From Phycisphaerales bacterium UBA2396 (GTDB taxonomy: Bacteria; Planctomycetota; Phycisphaerae; Phycisphaerales; UBA1924), in NCBI GenBank assembly GCA_002343325.1, contig DDSG01000012.1, forward strand, positions 807 to 19,494: a stretch of DNA of 18,688 bases, in the 5' to 3' direction. Shown here piece by piece: positions 7,455 through 15,506 of this stretch. Position 1 is the stretch's first letter; each line of letters begins with the position of its first letter. The notes beneath the pieces are model-generated. The model searched no databases. It worked only from the letters and a program-made list of their open reading frames with translations, and had not been told where the DNA came from. Both the position numbers and the translations under genes were made by a program.

Positions 7455-7482
7455 ATCATATAGATGAACATCGATATGTCAA
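7455..7482 (-). promoter_or_regulatory. Near-consensus sigma-70 promoter for the quinone-reductase operon
   Basis: Reading leftward, TTGACA (7482-7477) matches the -35 consensus exactly. After 16 bp comes TATGAT (7460-7455), a five-of-six -10 match. The -35 overlaps the stop codon of the upstream arsR-like gene. Transcription would start near 7448, leaving about 50 nt before the ATG at 7398. The spacing is one base short of the optimum, which is common in regulated promoters. Confidence 0.75.
7457..7478. promoter_or_regulatory. Palindromic operator, probable ArsR-family binding site
   Basis: Arms CATATAGATG and CATCGATATG, separated by AA, form a 22-bp palindrome with one mismatched pair. 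It occupies the spacer between the -35 and -10 hexamers and overlaps the edges of both. A bound dimer would therefore block RNA polymerase. The ArsR-like regulator is encoded immediately upstream on the same strand and is the obvious candidate. No second copy was seen upstream of the regulator's own start, so autoregulation is not indicated. Confidence 0.75.
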
Positions 7483-7919
7483 TCGGCCCGCTCGGCCGTC
7501 GGGCCGCCGCCCCGTGCGGTCCGCGTCGCCCGGGCGGTGCGTGTGGACGCGGGCTTGGTGGGCCTGGCTGTCGACCCCGCGGCGGACTTGGCGGTCGGCT
7601 TTGGCGTTGCCTTGGCGGGCGACCTTTGGGTGGGCCCGGCGGCAGAATCCGCATCACCCGGCGTCAGCCGCCTGACGAACTGCGCCACTCGCTGCTCGCA
7701 CGCGGTCAGCACGTGGAAGTGCCCTTCCTTGCGCACGGTGATGAGCCCGGCGGCCTCGAGCGTCTTGATGTGGTGCGAAATCGTCGGCTGGCTCAGCGGA
7801 AAGCTCTCGCACACCTGCGAGCAGTTCATCGATCCCCCGGCCCGGATGGCCTCAAGGATCGCGAACCGTGTCGGGTCCGCGAGGGCTTTGGCGATCTTGA
7901 TGCAGTCGGTATCGCGCAT
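7479..7919 (-). CDS. ArsR-family winged-helix repressor with basic disordered tail
   Basis: Small DNA-binding repressor, 146 residues. The winged helix covers about 1-85: MRDTDCIKIAKALADPTRFA opens the first helices, QPTISHHIKTLEAAGLI (44-60) is the recognition helix, and TVRKEGHFHVL is the wing. Cys33 and Cys37 (MNCSQVC) sit in the helix where ArsR-type metal or thiol sensors place ligands; Cys6 and Cys74 are also present. From about residue 90 the protein is a low-complexity tail of Ala, Thr, Pro, Lys and Arg, unusual for the family. Start ATG 7919 is chosen because the domain begins there and GGAG lies 4 nt upstream; the frame stays open further upstream with no likeness to the family. It likely controls the downstream operon through the palindrome at 7457-7478. 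The inducer is unknown; a quinone or thiol-reactive compound is an inference. Confidence 0.88.
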   Translation of the reverse strand: MRDTDCIKIAKALADPTRFAILEAIRAGGSMNCSQVCESFPLSQPTISHHIKTLEAAGLITVRKEGHFHVLTACEQRVAQFVRRLTPGDADSAAGPTQRSPAKATPKPTAKSAAGSTARPTKPASTRTARATRTARGGGPTAERAD

Positions 7920-7959
7920 AGAGCTCCGAAATGGTAAGTCAGCCCCTCGGGGCGGGGGG

Positions 7960-7985
7960 CGGGCGGAGGGGATACATTCCGCCCG
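7960..7985. repeat. Inverted repeat between arsR-like gene and amylase
   Basis: Perfect 8-bp arms CGGGCGGA and TCCGCCCG flank a 10-bp spacer containing GATACAT. It lies in the 91-bp divergent gap between the ArsR-type gene and the amylase gene, 25 bp before the amylase ATG. A smaller GCCCC-TC-GGGGC repeat is at 7942-7953. It may be an operator or a leader hairpin. The divergent promoters must lie in this gap but no clear -35/-10 pair was found. Confidence 0.4.
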
Positions 7986-8010
7986 GGGATGCCGGGGGGA
8001 GGGAACGCCG

Positions 8011-9744
<1,734 letters not shown>

Positions 9745-9764
9745 GGGGTGCATACGCTTGTGCG

Positions 9765-10325
9765 ATGGGTGAACTGCCGTACAAAATCGCGTGCCTGTGC
9801 GACCTTCGGGACGCGAGCGGGCGGGTGTTGCTGCTTCGGCGGCTGAAGGCTCCGAACCTGGGGCTGTGTTCCCCGATCGGGGGCAAGCTCGACATGGGCA
9901 GCGGCGAGTCGCCCGCGCAGTGCGCACAACGTGAGATTCACGAAGAGGCCGGCATCCTGGTTCCCATCGAGCGGCTGCAGTTGATCGGGCTGATCAGCGA
10001 GCAGGCGTACGAAGGCCGCGGTCACTGGCTTCTGTACTACTACCGGGTGATCGGGGCGGTCGAAGTGGAGCCTCGCGACATGCGGGAGGGGCGGCTGGAG
10101 TGGTTTGACGCCTCGCAGATCGAGTCGCTGCCGCTGCCCGAGACCGATCGGAAGATCATCTGGCCGCTGGTGCACAGCGTGGAATGCCCGGCCGAGGTGA
10201 CCAGCGCGACGGGCCCCGGCCCGCGCCACGGGTTCTTTGCTGTGCACATTGATTGTCGCGGCCCGGAGATGGTCTGGACTGTCGAGCAGCGCGTGGAGCC
10301 GACGCTCGGCGGGGGGGCCAGGTGA
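9765..10325 (+). CDS. Nudix hydrolase
   Basis: Nudix proteins hydrolyse nucleoside diphosphates linked to another moiety, often for housekeeping of damaged or excess nucleotides. It has 186 residues. The Nudix helix is intact: Glu48, then Arg56-Glu57 and Glu60-Glu61 in REIHEEAG. The loop ahead of it (GGKLDMGSGE, 39-48) is two residues longer than the usual GX5E spacing. A C-terminal extension of about 40 residues has no recognised domain. Start ATG 9765 lies 20 bp after the amylase stop with only a weak, distant GGGGGTG. Its TGA overlaps the GTG of the next gene in a GTGA junction, suggesting translational coupling to the NfeD gene. Substrate unknown. Confidence 0.88.
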   Translation: MGELPYKIACLCDLRDASGRVLLLRRLKAPNLGLCSPIGGKLDMGSGESPAQCAQREIHEEAGILVPIERLQLIGLISEQAYEGRGHWLLYYYRVIGAVEVEPRDMREGRLEWFDASQIESLPLPETDRKIIWPLVHSVECPAEVTSATGPGPRHGFFAVHIDCRGPEMVWTVEQRVEPTLGGGAR

Positions 10326-12055
10326 TTCCCGCGTGCCGAGGCCGACCTGTCACCGCGATCGTGGCGGCGTGTCTCTCGCTCGCTCTGCTCTGCCTTGGAT
10401 GGGTCGGCGGTGGGGGGGCGGCCGAGGTCTGGACAGGACCGAGCCATGCCGGCGTCGTCTGGTCGCGTGCGAACGCGACAACACAGCCCGCGGTCCCCGC
10501 GTCGCGACAAGCGTCGCGCGTGGCGATCATCCCGATCGATGGAAAGTTGTCGCGGTTCATGGCGGTGAGCGTGCAGCGTCGGTTGGCGCAGGCCTCCGAG
10601 GCCGGCGCCGACGCCGTGGTCATCGAGCTCAAGAACGCCGAGGCGCAGTTGGGCGCGGTGTTCGACGTGCTCGACGCGGTCAAGAACTCGCCCGTGCCGA
10701 ACACCGTGGCGTGGATCCGTGGGCCTGTGACGGGCGCGAAGGGTGTGATCGCCCTCGCCTGTCGCGAGATCGTCGCGGACGGGCAGGCGACCATCGGTGA
10801 TCTGCTTCCTCGGCCGCGGTCGGGTCGTGCGGGGACGAATCACGGCTCTTTGGCGACCCAGCTCTTTGGAGAGGCTTTGGACGCTTCCCAACGCCGCGGA
10901 TGGGATGAACTGCTGGTCTGGGCGATGGCCTTCGGGGGCGAACGTCTCTGGCTCATCGAGGAAACCGCCACCGGCAAGCGATTGCTCGCGACCGAGGCGG
11001 AGTGCCGGGCGCTCTTTGGCACGCTGCCCGCGGGCGAGACCGCGGACCTCTCCGCGGCGACTGATTCCAAGTCGACGCGGGCGTGGCTCGCCGGTGCGGC
11101 GGGGGCGCAGTCGATCCCCGCTTCGCAACGACGGACCCTCACCGCCGCCGACGCCGGCCGATTCACCATGGTGCGGTACGCCACGGGCGGCGAGAAGCCC
11201 GTTGTGCTCACGCGGGCCCAGATGGAGCAGTACGGTCTGAGCGTCCGCGGGCTTTCGACCGACGAGGACGTGGCGGCGTTCTTCGGCGCGGGCAAGGTCG
11301 TTCGGCTCGAAATGGCCGGGGCCGAACGCATCGCCGAGTTCCTGAACCAGCCCATCGTTCGCGGCGTGCTGATCGCGGTCTTTCTGCTGGCGATGCTGCT
11401 CGAACTATCGCAGGTCGGAACCTTCGTACCCGGCGCGATCGCCGCGGTGTCGCTTCTGCTGCTGGTGGCGCCGGGCGCGATCGCCGGCCTCGCCAACTGG
11501 TGGGCGCTGGCCTCGGTGGTGCTGGGGGTCATCCTGATCGTGATCGAGATCGTGGTCATCCCCGGGTTCGGAGTTCCCGGGGTCGTCGGGCTTGTGCTGC
11601 TCTTCGCCGGGCTGGTCTTTACGTTCGTGCCCGGCGGGTCTCAGGTCTTCGGGCACATGGACAACAGCGACACGCTGGCGGCCGGGCTTGTGACGGTCGT
11701 GCTTTCGGCGGCGACGGCGATTTTCGCTTTCTTCTATGTGATGAGGCACGTGGGAACGATCCCGCTGCTCGAGCGGTACATCCTGCGCTCCCCAACCCCC
11801 GAAGAGAAGGGGGACTCGGTGCTGCGGGCGATGGAGCCTCCTCCCGAGCAGGTGGCCAGGCTCGGCGCGATCGGTCGGACGGCGACTCCCCTTGGCCCCG
11901 CGGGGCGGGCCTTGTTCGGCGATATCATGGTCGACGTGGTCGCCCAGCGGGATTACATCGACGCCGACGTAGCGGTGCGGGTGGTCTCGGTGGACGGCCT
12001 GCGGATCGAGGTGGTGCGGGCGGACGAGCCGCCGACCGCCCAGAGGAACGCATAA
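10322..12055 (+). CDS. Long-form NfeD membrane protein with degenerate ClpP-class protease domain
   Basis: NfeD1b-type protein of 577 residues, a partner of flotillin-like proteins in membrane microdomains. The N-terminus has a signal-anchor (about 10-30). A crotonase/ClpP-like domain starts at VAIIPIDG (67-74). Active members carry an A-A-S-A-G serine loop, but here the matching segment reads GPVTGAKGVIALAC (134-147), so the nucleophilic serine seems absent. About four membrane helices follow (roughly 345-475). A C-terminal OB-fold begins near RLGAIGRTATPLGPAG (after about 510). The GTG start at 10322 forms a 4-nt overlap with the Nudix stop; an open frame continues upstream but is the Nudix gene's shadow. 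The short NfeD gene follows after 4 bp and floA after that, which supports the microdomain role. Loss of protease activity is inference from motif alignment by eye. Confidence 0.85.
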   Translation: MIPACRGRPVTAIVAACLSLALLCLGWVGGGGAAEVWTGPSHAGVVWSRANATTQPAVPASRQASRVAIIPIDGKLSRFMAVSVQRRLAQASEAGADAVVIELKNAEAQLGAVFDVLDAVKNSPVPNTVAWIRGPVTGAKGVIALACREIVADGQATIGDLLPRPRSGRAGTNHGSLATQLFGEALDASQRRGWDELLVWAMAFGGERLWLIEETATGKRLLATEAECRALFGTLPAGETADLSAATDSKSTRAWLAGAAGAQSIPASQRRTLTAADAGRFTMVRYATGGEKPVVLTRAQMEQYGLSVRGLSTDEDVAAFFGAGKVVRLEMAGAERIAEFLNQPIVRGVLIAVFLLAMLLELSQVGTFVPGAIAAVSLLLLVAPGAIAGLANWWALASVVLGVILIVIEIVVIPGFGVPGVVGLVLLFAGLVFTFVPGGSQVFGHMDNSDTLAAGLVTVVLSAATAIFAFFYVMRHVGTIPLLERYILRSPTPEEKGDSVLRAMEPPPEQVARLGAIGRTATPLGPAGRALFGDIMVDVVAQRDYIDADVAVRVVSVDGLRIEVVRADEPPTAQRNA

Positions 12056-12059
12056 CCGC

Positions 12060-12557
12060 ATGGACCCGATGCTGATGTGGGGACTGGTACTGCTGGTGGC
12101 GGCGATTCTGCTGATCGCCCTGGAGGTCTTCGTGCCCTCCGCGGGTGCGATCACGCTGACGGCCGCCGCCGTGGCCATCGCCGGGATCGTTATGCTCTTT
12201 CGTTACGACGTCGCCTGGGGTTTCGGGGGTGCGCTCTCCGCGCTCATCCTGATGCCCTCGGTCTTCTTCGGGATCTTCCAGTTCTGGATGGGCACCAAGG
12301 CCGGCCGACGCGCGATGGGCGTCCCGTCAGAGGAAGAGGTCGAGGCACGCCGACTGAAGGAGCTGGAGCAGAAGCGTGCTCGCGACGCGATGATCGGCAT
12401 CGAAGGGCTCGTGCTGACCGATCTTCGCCCCGTCGGAGTCGTCGAGCTTGAGGGTCGCCGGGTTGACGCTCTGGCCGAGAACGGCTTCATCGCCGCCGGA
12501 GCCCGGGTCAAGGTCGTTGCTGTGGACGTCACCGAGGTCAAGGTGCGTCAGATCTGA
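12060..12557 (+). CDS. Short-form NfeD-like membrane protein
   Basis: A 165-residue NfeD protein without the protease domain. Hydrophobic helices span about 5-25, 28-47 and 53-78. A charged linker (SEEEVEARRLKELEQKRARD, 90-109) leads to a C-terminal OB-fold that starts at IGIEGLVLTDLRPVG. That fold matches the C-terminal domain of the preceding long NfeD. Start ATG 12060 lies 4 bp after the long NfeD stop, with AGAGGA about 11 nt upstream. Short and long NfeD copies side by side, followed by floA, suggest a complete flotillin-accessory set. The pair is almost certainly co-transcribed. Precise role is unknown; stabilising or modifying microdomain proteins is the family hypothesis. Confidence 0.85.
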   Translation: MDPMLMWGLVLLVAAILLIALEVFVPSAGAITLTAAAVAIAGIVMLFRYDVAWGFGGALSALILMPSVFFGIFQFWMGTKAGRRAMGVPSEEEVEARRLKELEQKRARDAMIGIEGLVLTDLRPVGVVELEGRRVDALAENGFIAAGARVKVVAVDVTEVKVRQI

Positions 12558-12616
12558 CTCGTCGAGCCTTCCCACAGATTGTTCGGCCCGCCTGCATAGA
12601 CGGATACCACGCGGCG

Positions 12617-12622
12617 TATACT
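12617..12622 (+). promoter_or_regulatory. Possible -10 element ahead of floA
   Basis: TATACT, five of six to the sigma-70 -10 consensus, lies 60 bp before the floA ATG in a 125-bp spacer. No good -35 lies at the right distance (GCATAG at 17 bp). An extracytoplasmic sigma factor, as for Bacillus floA, or read-through from nfeD are alternatives. A start downstream of it would place the 12631-12649 hairpin in the leader. Confidence 0.3.
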
Positions 12623-12630
12623 GCGGCACG

Positions 12631-12649
12631 ATGACCCGGCGGCGGTCAT
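12631..12649 (+). repeat. Small hairpin in the floA leader
   Basis: ATGACC and GGTCAT form a perfect 6-bp stem with the 7-nt loop CGGCGGC, 33 nt before the floA start. There is no following T-run, so a terminator is unlikely. It may be incidental. Confidence 0.3.
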
Positions 12650-12682
12650 TCCGCATGCCGATATCGTGAAGGAGATTCCCCG

Positions 12683-13723
12683 ATGCCCCTTCTTGCTTCG
12701 CTTCTGCTCGCGGTTGATCCGATGGTCTTCTGGGTCGTTGGGATCATCGGCGGCCTGATCGTCCTGGTGCTCTTTATCGCCGTCGGGCAGTTCTTCGGCC
12801 TGTGGCTTCAGGCGATCGTCTCGGGCGCCGGCGTTGGGCTGCTCGAGCTGTTCTTCATGCGACTGCGAAAGGTCGACGTTCGCATGATCGTCTATTCCCG
12901 CATCCGAGCGGTCAAGAGCGGGATGGACATCTCCACCAACGCCCTCGAAACCCACTACCTCGCCGGCGGGCGGGTGCCCAACGTGATCAACGCGATGATC
13001 TCGGCCCAGAAGGCGGGGATCGATCTCTCGTGGGACACCGCGACGGCGATCGACCTGGCCGGCCGCGACATCGTCGAGGCCGTGAACACGTCCGTGAATC
13101 CCAAGGTGATCGAGTGCCCCAACCCGACAACCAACAACCGTTCGACCTTCGACGCGGTCGCGGGCGACGGGATCCAGCTCAAGGCCAAGGCCAAGGTCAC
13201 CGTCCGCACGAATATCCGCCGGCTCGTCGGCGGCGCCACCGAAGAGACGATTATCGCACGCGTGGGCGAGGGCATCGTGAAGGAGATCGGCTCGGCGGCG
13301 ACGCACAAGCAGGTGCTCGCCAACCCCGAGAACATCTCCAAGACCGTCATGCACAAGGGTCTGGACGCGGGGACGGCGTTCGAGATCCTGTCGATCGATA
13401 TCGCCGACATCGACGTGGGCGAGAACATCGGCGCCAAGCTGCAGGCCGATCAGGCCAACGCCGACAAGCAGCGTGCCCAGGCCGAGGCCGAGAAGCGTCG
13501 TGCTCTGGCGATCGCGCAGGAGCAGGAGTTCAAGGCCGAGGAACAGAAGAGCCGCGCAACGGTCGTTCTGGCCGAGGCCGAGATTCCCCGCGCGATGGCC
13601 GAGGCCTTCCGCTCGGGCAACCTTGGAATCATGGACTTCTACCGCCTCCGCAATCTGCAGGCCGACACGTCCATGAGGCAGACCATCGCAGGCGAGAACG
13701 GCGGCACGTCGACCGCTCGCTGA
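12683..13723 (+). CDS. floA: Flotillin-like protein FloA
   Basis: Bacterial flotillin of the FloA (YqfA/UPF0365) family, a scaffold that organises functional membrane microdomains. It has 346 residues. The membrane-anchoring stretch covers about 14-59. The flotillin domain contains LETHYLAGGRVPNVINAMIS, AIDLAGRDIVEAV and GTAFEILSIDIADIDVGENIG, all very close to the Bacillus protein as remembered. A heptad-rich Ala/Glu/Gln coiled coil runs about 246-313, followed by GIMDFYRLRNLQADTSMRQ. A small extra loop (ECPNPTTNNRSTF) interrupts the domain relative to Bacillus FloA. Start ATG 12683 has AAGGAG 8 nt upstream, the best ribosome site in this gene run. It follows two nfeD genes, matching the known yqeZ-yqfA order, and precedes a bifunctional-nuclease gene by 28 bp. 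Confidence 0.95.
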   Translation: MPLLASLLLAVDPMVFWVVGIIGGLIVLVLFIAVGQFFGLWLQAIVSGAGVGLLELFFMRLRKVDVRMIVYSRIRAVKSGMDISTNALETHYLAGGRVPNVINAMISAQKAGIDLSWDTATAIDLAGRDIVEAVNTSVNPKVIECPNPTTNNRSTFDAVAGDGIQLKAKAKVTVRTNIRRLVGGATEETIIARVGEGIVKEIGSAATHKQVLANPENISKTVMHKGLDAGTAFEILSIDIADIDVGENIGAKLQADQANADKQRAQAEAEKRRALAIAQEQEFKAEEQKSRATVVLAEAEIPRAMAEAFRSGNLGIMDFYRLRNLQADTSMRQTIAGENGGTSTAR

Positions 13724-13751
13724 GCGGGGGCGGCCCACGGAGGTCGGCGGC

Positions 13752-14186
13752 ATGGCGGTGCGCATGGAGCTTTCCCGGATTCTGATCCGGGAACTCACGG
13801 ATATGCAGGTCATCGAGCTGCGTGAGGTCGAGCCCCCCGCCGGTGCGGTCCCGCGCTCCTTTCCGATCGTCATCGGGCTGCCCGAGGCGCAGGCGATCGA
13901 ACGCCGCCTCAAGGGCATCACCATCAAGCGTCCGCAGACACACGACCTGCTCGCCAGCGTGATCGAGCATCTCGGGGGCACGCTCGAGTCCATCACCGTC
14001 GGGGAGCTGCGAGAGCACACCTTTTTCGCCACGCTCGACATCCGCTCGGCGGGCGGCGAGCTCATCCACGTTGATTCCAGGCCCAGCGACGCCATCGCCA
14101 TAGGCGTTGCCCAGAACGTCCCGATCTTCGTGGCCGAGGACGTGCTCGACGCGGCTGTGGATTCCAAGGAAGAGCACGAGCCCTAA
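13752..14186 (+). CDS. Bifunctional nuclease (BFN, DUF151) family protein
   Basis: BFN-domain protein of 144 residues. Plant members have DNase and RNase activity; bacterial members are largely uncharacterised. Family features are the N-terminal strand with MELSRILIRELTDMQVIELRE, the block FPIVIGLPEAQAIERRL, the THDLL segment and the conserved RPSDAIAIGVAQNVPIFV near residues 109-126. Start ATG 13752 has GGAGG 8 nt upstream; a second ATG four codons in is less likely. It sits between floA and truD, so a shared transcript is plausible, but no functional link is known. The acidic C-terminus (KEEHEP) ends close to the truD start. Confidence 0.9.
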   Translation: MAVRMELSRILIRELTDMQVIELREVEPPAGAVPRSFPIVIGLPEAQAIERRLKGITIKRPQTHDLLASVIEHLGGTLESITVGELREHTFFATLDIRSAGGELIHVDSRPSDAIAIGVAQNVPIFVAEDVLDAAVDSKEEHEP

Positions 14187-14216
14187 TCCGCACTCGCCGT
14201 GACTCCAAGCCCATCC

Positions 14217-15506
14217 ATGACGCTCACGCACGACATCCCCGGCATCGGCGGGCGGCTGCGCGATCGCCCGGAGGATTTCCTCGTCGAGGAGATCCCGCTA
14301 TACGAGCCTTCTGGCACTGGCGAACACATCTACATCTTCATTGAGAAGCGCAACCTGACCACCTTCGAAGCGATCGACGCCGTCGCTCGGCACTTCGGCG
14401 TGCCGCGGGCCGCCGTCGGATATGCCGGGCTCAAGGACCGTGTCGCGATCACCCGCCAGGTGCTCTCGGTCCACGTGCCGGGCCGAAAGATCGAGGATTT
14501 CCCCCTCTTCTCCCACGAGAGAATCGCGATCCTCTGGGCCGATTACCACGACAACAAGCTCCGCCGAGGGCATCTGCGGGGCAACCGTTTCAGCATCCGC
14601 GTCCGGGGCGTGCCGCCCATGGCCGTCCGCGACGCCAAGCGCACCATCGACCGGCTCACAACGCTCGGCGTGCCCAACCGCGTCGGCGAACAACGCTTCG
14701 GGTCATCGGGGCTCAACCACCTCGTCGCCCGTGCGATCGTGCTCGGCGACGATGAGGGTGCCCTGGCCCTGCTGCTCGGGCCCGTCCCTCCCGGCTTTCC
14801 GCCGATGAACCCCGAGGCCCGCGAGGCCTTCGCCCGCGGTGACTACGCCGCCGCGATGAATCTCTATCCGCGCGTCTGCCACGCCGAGCTGCGGGCGCTC
14901 AAGGCGTTGTCGCGGGGTGCCTCGGCCCGATCGGCCCTGCGTGCGATCGACCGCCGCGAGATTTCGTTCTTTATGAGCGCCCTGCAATCGAACGCGTTCA
15001 ACCGCGTTCTTGACCGTCGCATCGCCGAGGGATCGTTGGGCGAGCTTCGCGCGGGTGATATCGCGATGAAGCACGAGAACCGCGCCATGTTTGCCGTCGA
15101 CGAGGCGACCGCCAGCGACCCTTCGACCCGCCAGCGTCTCGATGCGCTGGAGATCAGCCCGACCGGCCCGATGTGGGGCCCGTCGATGATGCGTGCCGCG
15201 GGGCCCGCCGACCAAGCCGACATCGAGGCGCTCGCCCAGCTCTCGCTCACGCCCGAGATTCTCGCCGAATTCGCAGCGAGCCACCCCGGGCTGATCGAGG
15301 GCGAACGCCGAGCCCTCCGAGTCCCGTTGGGAAGCCCGGAACTCGAAGGCGGCGTCGACGACCTGGGCCCGTTCGTCCGCGTCGCCTTCGATCTGCCTCG
15401 CGGGGCCTTTGCGACGGCCGTCATGCGGGAGATCATGAAGGCCGATGTGGAACGCGATGATCCGACCGGATCGGATCAGGTCGATCCTTGCTCGTCGTCG
15501 GAATAG
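14217..15506 (+). CDS. truD: tRNA pseudouridine(13) synthase TruD
   Basis: Converts uridine 13 of certain tRNAs to pseudouridine in the cytoplasm. It has 429 residues from ATG 14217, longer than the ~350 of the E. coli enzyme. Key segments are RPEDFLVEEIPLYEPSGTGEH, the catalytic loop YAGLKDRVAITRQ with its Asp74, GNRFSIRVRG, and VPNRVGEQRFG, followed by SALQSNAFNRVLDRR. An in-frame GTG at 14199 (six codons longer) is an alternative; neither start has a visible Shine-Dalgarno. The ATG is preferred because the family's N-terminus fits it. The extra length is C-terminal: acidic and arginine-rich, ending in a Cys-Ser-Ser-Ser-Glu tail. The last 31 bp overlap the convergent TPR/HTH gene, whose stop lies inside this reading frame. 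Confidence 0.94.
   Translation: MTLTHDIPGIGGRLRDRPEDFLVEEIPLYEPSGTGEHIYIFIEKRNLTTFEAIDAVARHFGVPRAAVGYAGLKDRVAITRQVLSVHVPGRKIEDFPLFSHERIAILWADYHDNKLRRGHLRGNRFSIRVRGVPPMAVRDAKRTIDRLTTLGVPNRVGEQRFGSSGLNHLVARAIVLGDDEGALALLLGPVPPGFPPMNPEAREAFARGDYAAAMNLYPRVCHAELRALKALSRGASARSALRAIDRREISFFMSALQSNAFNRVLDRRIAEGSLGELRAGDIAMKHENRAMFAVDEATASDPSTRQRLDALEISPTGPMWGPSMMRAAGPADQADIEALAQLSLTPEILAEFAASHPGLIEGERRALRVPLGSPELEGGVDDLGPFVRVAFDLPRGAFATAVMREIMKADVERDDPTGSDQVDPCSSSE
15458..15478. terminator. Perfect hairpin in the truD / TPR-HTH 3' overlap
   Basis: TGATCCGA and TCGGATCA form a perfect 8-bp stem with the 5-nt loop CCGGA. It lies inside the 31-bp region where the two convergent genes overlap. The leftward gene's stop codon forms the stem's outer end. 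No U-run follows on either strand, so it is not a textbook intrinsic terminator. A bidirectional transcription barrier or RNA end-protecting stem is the best guess. Confidence 0.4.

Noticed and set aside
12548..14167. 539-codon open frame on the - strand
   Set aside because: Antisense to floA and the BFN gene, both certain. The Asp/Gly/His/Arg-rich product is a codon-bias mirror.
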